DNA from: an uncultured Prevotellaceae bacterium
Lineage (GTDB): Bacteria > Bacteroidota > Bacteroidia > Bacteroidales > Bacteroidaceae
Length of the DNA stretch: 37,065 nucleotides
NCBI GenBank assembly: GCA_902768785.1
Contig: CACXMM010000027.1
Location: forward strand, 1 to 37,065
Direction: 5' to 3'
The translations under genes were made by a program, and so were the position numbers. The notes under the pieces were generated by a model. That model did not search any database, was not told where the DNA came from, and saw only the letters and a list, made by a program, of their open reading frames with translations. Positions within the stretch are counted from its first letter, which is position 1. The number at the start of each line of letters is the position of its first letter. Below, piece by piece: positions 23,423-33,626 of this stretch.

Positions 23423-24068
23423 GAGTTTGTGAAAGCAGGTAATCAGCTAATTGCCTGACGGCCCGTGCACGATGGGAAATCTGGTTTTTGATGTCCATGC
23501 CTAACTCCGCAAAGGTTTGGTGATAGCCATCGGGCTGGAAGATGGGGTCGTAGCCGAAGCCTGCCGTTCCCCTTTTCTCACAGATGATTGAACCGTTGAC
23601 GATCCCTTCAAAGAGATGCACCTTCGGTTCATTGTCTATGATTTCTATCAAGGCGATCACTGTGCGAAACCTGGCCTTGCGGTTGTCTGTGTTTTCCAAC
23701 TCTTTCAATAGACGGGCCATGTTTGCCTCGGAGTCGTGGCTGGCAAAAGATGGAGTGTTGTTATTACCTGTTTCACTTCCTTCATTACCCTCATTGAGTA
23801 AACTGGCATATCTTGCAGAGTAGATGCCAGGGGCACCATTCAAAGCCTCAACCTCAAGACCCGTATCATCCGCAAAGCAGCTGATGCCATAGTGGTCGTA
23901 GATATACTGTGCCTTCTGAAGGGCATTTCCTTCCAGGTTATCGGCGGTCTCTGGGATATCCACACCACAGCCGATATCCTTTAATGAAAGCACTTCTACC
24001 CCATCTCCTAATATCTCGCGAATCTCGCTGAGCTTATTCTTATTGTTTGTTGCAAATACAATTCTCAT
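23415..24068 (-). CDS. rdgB: non-canonical purine NTP pyrophosphatase (RdgB/HAM1)
   Basis: RdgB hydrolyses dITP, ITP and XTP to monophosphates and so keeps them out of DNA and RNA. The 217-aa product has [18 protein letters not shown] (substrate loop), [25 protein letters not shown] with the catalytic DD pair, [15 protein letters not shown] and [10 protein letters not shown]. An insert rich in Asn, Ser and Glu ([17 protein letters not shown], read in part) lies after the Ala-rich loop, a common variable site. The ATG (24068-24066) directly follows an 11-copy heptad array, so the whole untranslated leader on this side is repeat sequence. Confidence 0.95.
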   Translation of the reverse strand: MRIVFATNNKNKLSEIREILGDGVEVLSLKDIGCGVDIPETADNLEGNALQKAQYIYDHYGISCFADDTGLEVEALNGAPGIYSARYASLLNEGNEGSETGNNNTPSFASHDSEANMARLLKELENTDNRKARFRTVIALIEIIDNEPKVHLFEGIVNGSIICEKRGTAGFGYDPIFQPDGYHQTFAELGMDIKNQISHRARAVRQLADYLLSQTHE

Positions 24069-24145
24069 GAACTTTGAACTTTGAACTTTGATCTTTGAAC
24101 ATTGAACTTTGAACTTTGATCTTTGAACATTGAACTTTGAACTTT
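24069..24145 (-). repeat. GAACTTT heptad array, 11 copies with 28-bp super-period, directly before rdgB
   Basis: On the plus strand: three GAACTTT, GATCTTT, GAACATT, two GAACTTT, GATCTTT, GAACATT, two GAACTTT, with no bases between. From 24076 on, the order repeats every 28 bp. The array starts at the base next to the rdgB start codon and ends 61 bp before the yitT stop. The word is the same as at 4894-4920. Confidence 0.95.
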
Positions 24146-24184
24146 ATGAAATGTCTATTCACTTGGATTTGTCCCTCTCCCTTT

Positions 24185-24202
24185 GGGAGGGTTGGGGGTG
24201 GG
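24185..24202 (+). other. G-quadruplex motif between yitT and rdgB
   Basis: GGG-A-GGG-TT-GGGGG-T-GGG on the plus strand (24185-24202) has four G runs and loops of 1, 2 and 1 nt, a pattern expected to fold very stably. It is on the template strand for the minus-strand transcript, 5 bp after the yitT stop; the mRNA would carry the C-rich complement. An adjacent CTCCC-TTT-GGGAG hairpin (about 24176-24188) overlaps it. Confidence 0.6.
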
Positions 24203-24206
24203 CTCC

Positions 24207-25121
24207 CTATTTAACCTTGATGGCATCAAACCCTTCACCGAAGACACCGATGACAGCACTTTGCGAGACGAAAGCATGAGGGTCGATCATCTTGATGATT
24301 CGGAAGATGTTGACACTCTCGTTCTTCTTGGCAAGGATACAAAGAACCTTACGCTCTTGTCCGGTGTACCAGCCATGACCATCAAGGATCGTTACACCAT
24401 GATCCATCTTCGTACCGATGGCATTCGCTATCTCTTGCCATTTCTTGGAGAAGATCATAAACTGCACCGACTGTCGCTGACGGTTGTAGATATAGTCGAG
24501 CATGTAGTTCTCTATCACCATGGTACAGAATCCGAATACCACCATATAGGCACGTTCCAGAAGGGTACCGAACTGCGGGATGAAGAGACAGCTGCCGATG
24601 ATGATAAAGTCGAGGAAGAGCAGTACGGTGCCTAAAGAGAAGTTGTAGTATTTATTCACGGAAGCAGCAACGATGTCACTGCCGCCAGTGGATCCGTTGT
24701 TTAAGAAGACAATCGCCAATGCGGAGCCTGTCATCATACAGCCGATGATCAGTGACATGAATTTCTGGCCCTCACCCAGAATCTTCACCATATTCCCTTG
24801 CTCATCCACAGGCGCTATCTCCTTCATCAGCCAGAGGAGGACGGTAAGCATCAGGATGGCATAGATGGTTTTCATCAGGAACTTCCACCCCAGGATTTTC
24901 AATCCTACAACCAGTAAGGCGGCATTCACCAGAAAATAGGTATAGGAAATCGGAAAGTTGGTGGCATAGTAGATAATGGCACCAATACCCGAAACACCTC
25001 CTGTAACGATTTCATACGGCATCAGGAAGAAGGTGAAACCGAAAGAATACAAAATAAGGCCAAGGGTTATAAAGATATAATCCTTAGCCTCATTCCAGAT
25101 GATTTGATGATCAACAGTCAT
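24207..25121 (-). CDS. YitT family membrane protein
   Basis: The 304-aa product has five to six membrane helices in the first two thirds (IFITLGLILYSFGFTFFLMP; VSGIGAIIYYATNFPISYTYFLVNAALLVVGL in parts; GGSDIVAASVNKY loop), then a soluble C-terminal DUF2179-type domain (about 215-304) with RQRQSVQFMIFSKKW, GVTILDGHGWYTGQERKVLCILAKKNE and DPHAFVSQSAVIGVFGEGF. The GG(T/V)SG and GGSD motifs are those of the YitT/DUF161 repeat. Transport substrate unknown. It starts 3 bp after leuS ends, so the two are coupled. Confidence 0.9.
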   Translation of the reverse strand: MTVDHQIIWNEAKDYIFITLGLILYSFGFTFFLMPYEIVTGGVSGIGAIIYYATNFPISYTYFLVNAALLVVGLKILGWKFLMKTIYAILMLTVLLWLMKEIAPVDEQGNMVKILGEGQKFMSLIIGCMMTGSALAIVFLNNGSTGGSDIVAASVNKYYNFSLGTVLLFLDFIIIGSCLFIPQFGTLLERAYMVVFGFCTMVIENYMLDYIYNRQRQSVQFMIFSKKWQEIANAIGTKMDHGVTILDGHGWYTGQERKVLCILAKKNESVNIFRIIKMIDPHAFVSQSAVIGVFGEGFDAIKVK

Positions 25122-25124
25122 TCA

Positions 25125-27971
25125 TTATTTGATTACTACATTCACCATACGCTTAGGGACGATGATAACCTTTACTACCTGTTTGCCTTCGAGATACTTG
25201 GCAGCTTTCTCATCGGCAAGGACAGCCTGTTGGATGGTGGCATTGTCGGCATCTGCGGCAAACGACATCTCAAAGCGTGTCTTGCCATTGAAGGCCACAC
25301 CTAACTTCACGGTGTTCTCCACCAAGTATTTCTCATCGTATGCTGGCCACGGGGCATCACATACACTGCCAGTCTCACCTAAAGTTTCCCAGAGTTCCTC
25401 GGCGATGTGAGGAGCAAAGGGAGCGATGAGGATCACCAGTGTCTTCAACACTTCGCGGCTCTTGCATTTCTGCTGTTGCAACTCGTTCACGCAGATCATG
25501 AAAGCGGAGATGCTGGTGTTGTAAGAGAACTGCGGAATATCCTGCGATACTTTCTTGATGAGTTTATGCAAACTCTTCAGATTCTCGGCAGTGGGCTCGC
25601 TGTTCATCTCCTCGCTGTTCACCTGATACAGGTTCCAGAACTTCTTCAGGAAACGGTGGCAGCCGTCGATGCCGTTGGTATCCCAAGGCTTGCTCTGTTC
25701 TACCGGACCGAGGAACATCTCATACAGACGAAGGGTGTCAGCACCGTATTTCTCCACGATCATATCAGGGTTAACCACGTTGAACATCGACTTCGACATC
25801 TTCTCGATAGCCCAGCCGCAGATATACTTCCCGTCTTCAAGAACGAACTCGGCATCATTGTATTCAGGGCGCCAGGCCTTGAAAGCCTCGATGTCAAGGA
25901 TATCGTTGCTGACGATATTGACATCCACATGGATAGGAGTCACATCCTCATAGTTCTTGCTCAAGCCAAAGCTTACAAAGACAGGATGTCCCTTTTCCTT
26001 TGAAGCTACATTGTCACGGTAAACAAAGTTCGAACGACCCTGAATCATTCCCTGGTTTACCAGTTTCTGGAACGGCTCTTCCTTGCAGCTATAACCGTAG
26101 TCATGGAGGAACTTATTCCAGAAGCGGGAGTAGATCAGGTGACCTGTTGCATGTTCGGTGCCACCGACATAGAGATCAACGTTCTGCCAATACTCATCTA
26201 TCTCTTTGTCAACCAAAGCCTTGTCGTTATGGGGATCCATGTAGCGGAGATAATAGGCACTGGAACCCGCGAAGCCTGGCATGGTGTTCAATTCCAGGGG
26301 GAATACCGTCTTGTTATTGATAGAGGCACAATCGACAACGGAACAGGTGGCGGTATCCCATGCCCACTTGGTGGCATGACCGAGAGGAGGCTGACCATCT
26401 TCCGTGGGCTTATACTGACTTACCTCAGGCAATTCCAGGGGAAGACACTCCTCGGGAATCATATAAGGCATGTTGTCTTTGTAATACACGGGGAACGGCT
26501 CACCCCAATAACGCTGACGAGAGAAGATCGCATCACGCAGACGATAGTTAACCTTCACGCGACCCAGTTTCTTTTCCGTGACATACTCCTTGGTCTTCTG
26601 AATGGCTTCCTTCACGGTCAGACCATTGAGGGAGAACTCTCCGTTGGAGCTGTTCATGACGATACCTTCCTTGGCATCGAAGCTCTCCTCACTGATATCA
26701 GCTCCCTCAATCAATGGGATGATGGGAAGGTTGAAATGCTTGGCAAAGGCATAGTCACGACTATCGTGAGCAGGTACGGCCATGATGGCGCCAGTACCAT
26801 ATCCTGCCAAGACATATTCGGCAATATAGATGGGAATCCTCTCGTTTGTTAATGGATTGATGGCATACGAGCCAGAGAAGACACCCGTCACCTTGTGATC
26901 CATCTGACGCTCACGCTCCGTGCGCTTCTTCACATAATTGAGATAGTCCTCCACCGCTGCTTTCTGCTCAGAAGTTGTCAGCTGCTGAACCAATTCACTC
27001 TCGGGTGCCAAGACCATGAAGGTCACACCGAAGATGGTGTCGGCACGGGTGGTGAAGATCGTGAACTTGATGTCAGAGTCGGCAACACTGAATTCCATCT
27101 CCGTTCCTTCAGAACGACCAATCCAATTGCGCTGGGTTTCTTTCAGGGAGTCGGTCCAGTCGATGGTATCCAAACCATCCAACAATCGCTGAGCATAGGC
27201 AGAGACGCGGAGGCACCACTGGCGCATCTTCTTCTGAACAACGGGGAAGCCACCACGCACACTCACACCGTCAACCACCTCATCATTGGCCAATACAGTA
27301 CCTAAGCCAGCGCACCAGTTCACCATCGTCTCACCCAAGTAGGCAATACGGTAGTTCATCAGGATCTCCTGCTGTTTCTTTTCATCCCAGCTGTTCCATT
27401 CCTCAGCAGTGAAAGAAAGCTCTTCGGAGCAAGCCACCTGGATCAGTCCGCCATCATCGCTCAGTGTTCCTTTGGTTTGGAACCGCTCGATGAGCTTCTC
27501 AATGGGCATAGCCTTCTGACACTTATTACAGTAGAAGGAGTTGAACATCTTCTGGAAGGCCCACTGTGTCCAATGGTAATAACCAGGCTCACAGGTACGT
27601 ACCTCACGGTCCCAGTCGAAACAGAAACCGATTTTATCCAATTGTTCGCGGTAGCGTTTGATGTTCGCCTCGGTGGTGATGGCGGGATGCTGACCTGTCT
27701 GGATGGCATACTGCTCAGCGGGTAGTCCGTAGGCATCGTATCCCATCGGGTTCAGTACGTTGTATCCCTGCTGACGCTTGAAGCGGGCGTAGATATCACT
27801 GGCGATATATCCTAAAGGATGTCCCACATGCAAACCCGCCCCACTGGGATACGGGAACATGTTGAGCACGTAAAACTTCTTCTTGTCTTTGTCTTCGGTC
27901 ACACGATAGGTTTTCTGATCAATCCATCGCTGCTGCCATTTCTTCTCAATGTCTCTGAAATTGTATTCCAT
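25125..27971 (-). CDS. leuS: leucyl-tRNA synthetase
   Basis: The 948-aa class Ia synthetase attaches leucine to tRNA-Leu in the cytoplasm. The HIGH-type motif is HVGH (48-51) in [23 protein letters not shown] is at 724-728; the editing domain CP1 contains [21 protein letters not shown] and [19 protein letters not shown]. The anticodon-binding and C-terminal domains follow. Length is normal for the group. A promoter at 28009-28037 serves it and, by spacing, the following yitT, rdgB, GT2 and porZ genes. Confidence 0.98.
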   Translation of the reverse strand: MEYNFRDIEKKWQQRWIDQKTYRVTEDKDKKKFYVLNMFPYPSGAGLHVGHPLGYIASDIYARFKRQQGYNVLNPMGYDAYGLPAEQYAIQTGQHPAITTEANIKRYREQLDKIGFCFDWDREVRTCEPGYYHWTQWAFQKMFNSFYCNKCQKAMPIEKLIERFQTKGTLSDDGGLIQVACSEELSFTAEEWNSWDEKKQQEILMNYRIAYLGETMVNWCAGLGTVLANDEVVDGVSVRGGFPVVQKKMRQWCLRVSAYAQRLLDGLDTIDWTDSLKETQRNWIGRSEGTEMEFSVADSDIKFTIFTTRADTIFGVTFMVLAPESELVQQLTTSEQKAAVEDYLNYVKKRTERERQMDHKVTGVFSGSYAINPLTNERIPIYIAEYVLAGYGTGAIMAVPAHDSRDYAFAKHFNLPIIPLIEGADISEESFDAKEGIVMNSSNGEFSLNGLTVKEAIQKTKEYVTEKKLGRVKVNYRLRDAIFSRQRYWGEPFPVYYKDNMPYMIPEECLPLELPEVSQYKPTEDGQPPLGHATKWAWDTATCSVVDCASINNKTVFPLELNTMPGFAGSSAYYLRYMDPHNDKALVDKEIDEYWQNVDLYVGGTEHATGHLIYSRFWNKFLHDYGYSCKEEPFQKLVNQGMIQGRSNFVYRDNVASKEKGHPVFVSFGLSKNYEDVTPIHVDVNIVSNDILDIEAFKAWRPEYNDAEFVLEDGKYICGWAIEKMSKSMFNVVNPDMIVEKYGADTLRLYEMFLGPVEQSKPWDTNGIDGCHRFLKKFWNLYQVNSEEMNSEPTAENLKSLHKLIKKVSQDIPQFSYNTSISAFMICVNELQQQKCKSREVLKTLVILIAPFAPHIAEELWETLGETGSVCDAPWPAYDEKYLVENTVKLGVAFNGKTRFEMSFAADADNATIQQAVLADEKAAKYLEGKQVVKVIIVPKRMVNVVIK

Positions 27972-28008
27972 TATCGTATCGTTATTATTTCGTCTAAAAG
28001 AATGGATG

Positions 28009-28037
28009 CAAAGTTACGATATTTAATTGAATTTCAA
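28009..28037 (-). promoter_or_regulatory. promoter of the leuS unit
   Basis: On the minus strand TTG (28037-28035) is followed after 18 nt by TAACTTTG (28016-28009). The spacer is slightly short. The leader is about 35 nt. Confidence 0.6.
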
Positions 28038-28068
28038 GAATGAAACGGGAAAAAAGTGGGATTGACGA

Positions 28069-30663
28069 CTATTTTCCACCCCATTGTATCTTCAGATGGT
28101 GTAGCATCAGTGCACTGGAACCCGATGATCCTGTGTGCTGTAAGCCGAAACCGAAGGCCGTTGGCGGAGTAATCTTGGCAGACAAACTGACTTCCTTGGC
28201 AAGGTTGCTGACCCTTTGGGGTGAGGTGGTGGAAACATGGGCATGAAGGTTCCTTTCAGTATCAGTCCACACACGGATGTCACAATGGGTGAGGAAGCAG
28301 GTGGTGGATATCGGTTCTGTGATCGCTGCCGACTGTCCGTTCTCGTATTTCATCAGCATCATATCCACGGCATTGGCATATTTGGTGGTACGGATGATGC
28401 GCAAGCCATAGCCGCTGAGAGTACGGGTATCATAATGGATCATCACATCAAAATACTGTCCTGTAGGAGAGCCGAAGCCTTGTCCTGCTTGTTTGGTGGG
28501 GTCGAGCAGTAAGCTGACCGACATGGTTGTGGTCTGATCAGGTACATTTTCCTTGGCAGGTGTATAAAGCATCCGTGCACCGCGGGCTAAATGCAGTAAC
28601 CCCATACCTGTTGCACCTCCCTCACCAGAGCCATAGCCCCAGTTGTTTTCCGATACATTCCAAGGATGTTCGGCAGTATCCAGAGGTTTGTATCCATCAA
28701 GGGTCCAGCAACCTTCCTGCACCAAGGGTTGCGGAAAGGCAGGAAAATGTTGGAAATCCGTCTCGAAGATGGTTGAGACGGGAATATCTTTAGGCGAGAT
28801 GGGAACGAGACTGGTAGCACAGTAATCATAGTCTGTCTGCTGGATGTCTTGTGGTGAGCGGAACACCTTTTCGGGAATCGGCAGACAGCGGATATGTCTG
28901 GGTGCGATGACGGCCATGATATAGTGGTTGGCATCAGAGGGTTGCAGCTGGTAGGTTTGTTCGGGCTGATTGCATCTTGAGATGGAAACGGCTACAGGGT
29001 GCGAGCCCTTGGCATCGTCGCAACGGTACCAGGTGATGACCGACTGATCGGTTCGTGTTCCTAAATCGAGGGCATAATCTAACGATAACACCCCGTTTCC
29101 ATGGTTCTTGATTACCGGCTCTTGGATGAATTCCGGAGCAGGTAGCACACGGGGTGCTGCCTGGATGGCATAGCCGGCTGAGAGTCCGTCATCGGTATCG
29201 GTGGAGATATAGACGGTTCGGGTGGTATCACTTGGGTTGATACTGATGAGATGACGGTTGGCGGAATCATCGGTTTCAGAAAGTTGGGCATAGTCAGGAT
29301 GCGAAAGACTCCAACGGGAAGTGGGAACCTCTGCAGGATAGCCGCAGAATCGTTTGGCTATGCTGTTCAGGCTGACACCTTCTCTCCCCTCCTCTACCCT
29401 ATTTGCGCTGGCTTCAATGGTCAGATAGGTGGGCAGTTGATGGAGGGTTTTACCCGTTTCCTGCTCGATCCTGCTGATAGTTGGTTGGATGTGCATGGGA
29501 TCCCAGTCATCATCGCCTCCCAACAGGTTGTAGGTGTTGTAGATAATCTTGCCTTGGTGGGTGATTTTATACGCATCTAAGAGTCGTTTACCCTCCAGGC
29601 AGACGGTTGTTCCAGGCTGGGTACTTTGTAGGATCACCGTCCTTCCGTTCTGTGTGATATGGGCCTGATAGCATCGTAGGCTGGGTGTCGGATAGGGTTT
29701 CCAGGCCAGTGTGGTGCCCTCAGGGGTATGGTAGCGGCAATCGATGATACTGATCGGTCCTCTGGATTTGATCAGATACTGGGTGGAACGATGGGTGTTG
29801 ACATCTGATGAACGGGTATGGAAATCACAGTCGAGCAGGACGGCTCCTGTCTCCGCCGTATGACCGAAAGGCATGCTTCCATAGAAATCGAAGTCACACG
29901 ACAGATAGACTCCTGTAGGACACATCGCATCATCGGTACTCTCAAAATGACAGCGTTCGAAGAAAGTGCGCTTACCACCGTTAAGCGGACAAGTATTCAA
30001 TCTACTGATAAAACGACAGTGATGGGCTTCCAGACGGTCACCATCGGCAAAGGCCAGCTGTGCCTGGGTAATCGACTCCATGCGTTTCTTCCTGTTCAGT
30101 TCGGGCTTCAGGGGAAACACCAAGTCAATGTTACAGTAGTTGCCCAATGTCAGGTTATTCAGTGAGATGCCATCCCCGTGGAAATAGAACATGGTGAAAT
30201 TACCGTAGGCACCCTGTTGCTGACCTCGGTTGGAAGCCAAAACAACATTCTCGGGATTGGGGGTGAGACCAATCAGCGTGAGATAAGGACAGTGGATGTG
30301 CATGCCGATAGGAGCTCCTCCCCCCTCCCCTACCCTCACCTTCGGATCATCGGGATCATCCACCCAATAGGCATAGGGTGCTAAATATACCTTCATGCGG
30401 TCTTGGTCGGATGTACCTGCCACCAGATGCTTCATGGCCTCGGTGAAGGAGTTGAAGACATAGGGTGACCGGGCAGCCTCCTCATCACTCAGGTTTCCGT
30501 TGATGAAGATACTCTTTTCGCCTAAGTAGATGGTTTGCTGGTGGTATATGATGCATTTACTCTTCAATACGATGGCATTTGCCGCATCGAGGGATGTCTG
30601 TTTCTTTGCCATACTACCCATTACACACACCAGAAGAAAGGTAAGGAGAAGATTTCTTTTCAT
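28069..30663 (-). CDS. secreted right-handed beta-helix protein, candidate polysaccharide-active enzyme
   Basis: The 864-aa product has a signal peptide (about 1-19). Residues about 25-375 read like a pectin-esterase or pectate-lyase-type parallel beta-helix: TIYLGEKSIFINGNL, KVYLAPYAYWVDDPDDPKVR, GISLNNLTLGNYCNIDLVFP, DRLEAHHCRFISRLNT, ERCHFESTDDAMCPTGVYLSCDF, GAVLLDCDFHTRSSDVNTHR, ISIIDCRYHTPEGT. A middle part (about 460-640) may hold Ig-like modules, and the last 200 residues (ETDFQHFPAFPQ to LHHLKIQWGGK) look like a concanavalin-type sandwich. The rows of Asp, His and Cys in the helix could form a catalytic face; the activity cannot be named. A minus-strand TATTTTTG (30693-30686) is a possible -7 element but lacks a good partner. 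No SusC/D or other carbohydrate genes are nearby. Confidence 0.75.
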   Translation of the reverse strand: MKRNLLLTFLLVCVMGSMAKKQTSLDAANAIVLKSKCIIYHQQTIYLGEKSIFINGNLSDEEAARSPYVFNSFTEAMKHLVAGTSDQDRMKVYLAPYAYWVDDPDDPKVRVGEGGGAPIGMHIHCPYLTLIGLTPNPENVVLASNRGQQQGAYGNFTMFYFHGDGISLNNLTLGNYCNIDLVFPLKPELNRKKRMESITQAQLAFADGDRLEAHHCRFISRLNTCPLNGGKRTFFERCHFESTDDAMCPTGVYLSCDFDFYGSMPFGHTAETGAVLLDCDFHTRSSDVNTHRSTQYLIKSRGPISIIDCRYHTPEGTTLAWKPYPTPSLRCYQAHITQNGRTVILQSTQPGTTVCLEGKRLLDAYKITHQGKIIYNTYNLLGGDDDWDPMHIQPTISRIEQETGKTLHQLPTYLTIEASANRVEEGREGVSLNSIAKRFCGYPAEVPTSRWSLSHPDYAQLSETDDSANRHLISINPSDTTRTVYISTDTDDGLSAGYAIQAAPRVLPAPEFIQEPVIKNHGNGVLSLDYALDLGTRTDQSVITWYRCDDAKGSHPVAVSISRCNQPEQTYQLQPSDANHYIMAVIAPRHIRCLPIPEKVFRSPQDIQQTDYDYCATSLVPISPKDIPVSTIFETDFQHFPAFPQPLVQEGCWTLDGYKPLDTAEHPWNVSENNWGYGSGEGGATGMGLLHLARGARMLYTPAKENVPDQTTTMSVSLLLDPTKQAGQGFGSPTGQYFDVMIHYDTRTLSGYGLRIIRTTKYANAVDMMLMKYENGQSAAITEPISTTCFLTHCDIRVWTDTERNLHAHVSTTSPQRVSNLAKEVSLSAKITPPTAFGFGLQHTGSSGSSALMLHHLKIQWGGK

Positions 30664-30731
30664 GATCAGCTTTTATTAGTTTCTGCAAAAATACGAAAAA
30701 AGGAAATACATCGGAAATTTGTAAGACGTTT

Positions 30732-30764
30732 TTTTGGCTTTCTCACTGAAATCCGCTAATTTTG
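30732..30764 (+). promoter_or_regulatory. promoter of mutS
   Basis: TTTTG (30732-30736), 20 nt, then TAATTTTG (30757-30764), an exact consensus; the leader is about 17 nt to the ATG at 30785. Confidence 0.7.
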
Positions 30765-30784
30765 CAATCCTAATTGATATTCAA

Positions 30785-33409
30785 ATGGCGAAGAAAGAGA
30801 AGGAACTCACTCCAATGATGAAGCAGTTCTTCGATCTGAAGGCGAAGCATCCTGATGCCTTACTGCTTTTCAGATGCGGTGACTTCTATGAGACCTATTG
30901 CGACGATGCTGTGGAAGCAGCAGGGATCTTGGGCATCACCTTGACACACAGGAACAATGGAGCCGGTGTGAAAGGGGATGAGATGGCTGGATTCCCCCAT
31001 CATGCCCTTGATACTTACCTGCCCAAACTGATACGGGCAGGAAAACGCGTAGCCATCTGTGATCAGTTGGAAGATCCGAAGCTGACGAAGAAGCTGGTGA
31101 AACGGGGTATCACCGAATTGGTGACACCGGGTGTGGCCATGACGGATAACGTACTGAACTACAAGGAGAATAACTTCTTAGCTGCCGTCCATTTCGGGAA
31201 ATCTGCCTGTGGTGTGGCCTTCTTGGATATCTCCACGGGTGAGTTCCTGACAAGTGAGGGCACCTACGACTACGTAGAGAAACTCCTGGGTAATTTCCAG
31301 CCGAAGGAGGTGCTTTTCGAAAGGAACAGAAAGGCTGACTTCGAGCGTCATTTCGGTACGAAATATTTTACCTTTGAGTTAGACGACTGGGTGTTCACGG
31401 ATCAGACGTCCAAGCAGAAGCTCTTGAAACATTTCGATGTGAAGAACCTGAAGGGCTTCGGCGTGGATCACCTCCATAGTGGAATCATCGCCAGCGGTGC
31501 TATTCTTCAATACTTGGAAGCCACCCTGCATACGAATATCGGTCATATCACCACCTTGTCGCGCATTGAGGAGGAGCGGTATGTACGGTTGGATAAGTTC
31601 ACCGTCCGCTCGTTAGAGCTTGTCTATCCGATGCAGGAGGACGGGAAATCACTGCTGGATGTGATAGACAAGACGGTGTCTCCCATGGGAGCCCGCATGC
31701 TGAAGCGCTGGATGGTTTTCCCGTTGAAGGATGTCGGTCGCATCAACAAACGTCTTGACGTGGTGGAGTATTTCTTCCGTGAGCCAGACTTCAAAGAACT
31801 GGTGAATGAGCAGTTCCAAAGGATCGGTGACTTGGAACGTATCATCTCCAAGGTGGCCACAGGAAGGGTTTCACCTCGGGAAGTCGTAGCGCTGAAGGTG
31901 GCGTTGAAAGCCCTGAAACCCGTGAAGGAGGCTTGTCTCTTAGCCGAGAACCAGGAACTGAATAGGATAGGGGAGAGCATCCAGTTGTGTCCAGCTCTGG
32001 TAAGTCGTATCGAGAAGGAGATACAGGATGAGCCCCCCCAGTTGGTGAACAAAGGAGGAGTGATCAAAGAAGGGGTGAGTGAGGAGCTGGATGAACTGCG
32101 CCATATCGCTTACAGCGGAAAGGATTACCTGCTGAAGATTCAGGAACGGGAAACAGCGGCCACGGGCATCGCCTCCCTGAAGATTGGATATAACAACGTG
32201 TTCGGCTACTATTTGGAGGTGAGGAACACGTATAAGGACAAGGTGCCTGCAGAATGGATCCGTAAGCAGACCTTGGCGCAAGCTGAGCGGTATATTACGC
32301 AGGAACTGAAGGAATACGAAGAGAAAATCCTAGGTGCTGAAGATAAGATCCTGTCATTGGAAACACGTCTGTTCAATGAGCTGGTGATGGCCATGCAGGA
32401 GTTTATTCCTGCCATTCAGAACAATGCGACCCTCACTGCACATCTTGACTGTTTACTGAGCTTCGCCAAGACGGCAAGTGAGAACGGATATATCCGACCT
32501 GTTATAGACGATACAGATGTGATAGACATCAAACAGGGACGACATCCGGTGATCGAAACGGAGCTGCCCTTGGGGGAACGCTATGTGCCCAATGATATCT
32601 ATCTCGATACACAGAAACAGCAGATCATGATCATCACGGGTCCGAATATGGCTGGAAAATCGGCGTTGCTGCGACAAACGGCCTTGATAGTACTACTGGC
32701 CCAGATCGGTTGTTTCGTGCCCGCAGAGAGCGCGAGAATCGGTCTGGTGGACAAGATTTTCACAAGGGTAGGGGCTTCTGATAACATTTCTTTGGGTGAA
32801 TCCACGTTTATGGTGGAGATGACTGAGGCGGCGAATATCCTGAACAACGTTACTCCGAAGTCGTTGGTGCTCTTCGATGAGTTGGGGCGCGGCACTTCCA
32901 CCTACGATGGTATCAGTATTGCCTGGGCCATTGTGGAGTATCTGCACGAACATCCCAAGGCACAAGCCCGTACGCTTTTTGCCACGCATTATCATGAGCT
33001 GAACGAGATGGAGAAGAACTTCTCACGCATCAAGAACTACAATGTCTCGGTGAAGGAGGTGGATAACAAGGTGATCTTCCTTCGTAAACTGACTCGCGGT
33101 GGCTCGGAACACTCGTTCGGTATCCATGTGGCACAGATTGCGGGCATGCCGAAGAGTATCGTGAAAAGGGCTAACACTATCTTGAAACAGTTGGAGACAG
33201 ACAACAGTGGGGTAGGGAGCGTTGGGAAGCCCTCTGCCGAAACACTCAACCAAAGTCGCGACGGTATGCAGCTCTCGTTCTTCCAGTTAGACGATCCCGT
33301 GCTCTGTCAGGTACGTGATGAGATCCTGAACCTCGACATCAACAACCTTACGCCCGTTGAGGCCTTGAACAAGCTCAACGACATCAAGCGGATAGTGAAG
33401 GGGAAATAA
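30785..33409 (+). CDS. mutS: DNA mismatch repair protein MutS
   Basis: The 874-aa MutS1 protein recognises mismatches as a dimer. The mismatch-reading Phe-x-Glu is F34-Y-E36 in CGDFYET; the connector, lever and clamp regions follow. The ATPase has Walker A GPNMAGKS (619-626), the Walker [17 protein letters not shown] and the ATHYHEL signature; a helical dimerisation end closes the protein. An ORF open from a TTG at 30734 would place the start inside the promoter's -33 element, so ATG 30785 ([12 protein letters not shown]) is chosen. No mutL lies in the window. The gene is convergent with lgt. Confidence 0.98.
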   Translation: MAKKEKELTPMMKQFFDLKAKHPDALLLFRCGDFYETYCDDAVEAAGILGITLTHRNNGAGVKGDEMAGFPHHALDTYLPKLIRAGKRVAICDQLEDPKLTKKLVKRGITELVTPGVAMTDNVLNYKENNFLAAVHFGKSACGVAFLDISTGEFLTSEGTYDYVEKLLGNFQPKEVLFERNRKADFERHFGTKYFTFELDDWVFTDQTSKQKLLKHFDVKNLKGFGVDHLHSGIIASGAILQYLEATLHTNIGHITTLSRIEEERYVRLDKFTVRSLELVYPMQEDGKSLLDVIDKTVSPMGARMLKRWMVFPLKDVGRINKRLDVVEYFFREPDFKELVNEQFQRIGDLERIISKVATGRVSPREVVALKVALKALKPVKEACLLAENQELNRIGESIQLCPALVSRIEKEIQDEPPQLVNKGGVIKEGVSEELDELRHIAYSGKDYLLKIQERETAATGIASLKIGYNNVFGYYLEVRNTYKDKVPAEWIRKQTLAQAERYITQELKEYEEKILGAEDKILSLETRLFNELVMAMQEFIPAIQNNATLTAHLDCLLSFAKTASENGYIRPVIDDTDVIDIKQGRHPVIETELPLGERYVPNDIYLDTQKQQIMIITGPNMAGKSALLRQTALIVLLAQIGCFVPAESARIGLVDKIFTRVGASDNISLGESTFMVEMTEAANILNNVTPKSLVLFDELGRGTSTYDGISIAWAIVEYLHEHPKAQARTLFATHYHELNEMEKNFSRIKNYNVSVKEVDNKVIFLRKLTRGGSEHSFGIHVAQIAGMPKSIVKRANTILKQLETDNSGVGSVGKPSAETLNQSRDGMQLSFFQLDDPVLCQVRDEILNLDINNLTPVEALNKLNDIKRIVKGK

Positions 33410-33451
33410 TAGGGAACTGTAAATGATTTGACCCAGGTAGATCTTGATCAA

Positions 33452-33600
33452 GAATAGGGTCTATATAATAGCATTTTTATTTAAACACAGAGACACAGAG
33501 ACACAGAGGAATAGGGTTACAGAGTACATGGAGTAAAAAAACTCTGAGTCTCTGAGTCTTTGTGTTCCAAATAGAATGGGGTCTAAAAGTATATAATAGC
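33452..33600. repeat. inverted ACACAGAG octad element flanked by direct repeats, between mutS and lgt
   Basis: ACACAGAG is repeated three times (33485-33508). The inverted arm CTCTGAGT CTCTGAGT CTTTGTGT (33542-33565) matches its reverse complement at 21 of 24 positions; the 33-bp loop is TA-rich. Outside the arms lie direct repeats GAATAGGGTCT (33452-33462) / GAATGGGGTCT (33574-33584) and ATATAATAGC (33463-33472) / (33591-33600). The rest of the 217-bp gap 33410-33626 holds no ORF. The stem could end transcription from both sides. Confidence 0.8.
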
Positions 33601-33626
33601 CAAATAGTATTAATGTTCAGTATTAT

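Noticed and set aside
24069-24145. CRISPR-like or coding repeat
   Set aside because: The heptads are contiguous without spacers, and the stretch is non-coding between two clear genes.
25407-26852. Long plus-strand ORFs (198 and 249 aa)
   Set aside because: Both are antisense to leuS, whose motifs are intact.
30315-30345. G-quadruplex on the minus strand in the beta-helix gene
   Set aside because: Only three separate G runs of three or more; it codes for a Gly-rich turn (VGEGGGAP).
30734-30784. Upstream TTG start of mutS
   Set aside because: It lies in the promoter's -33 element; [10 protein letters not shown] at 30785 fits the family.
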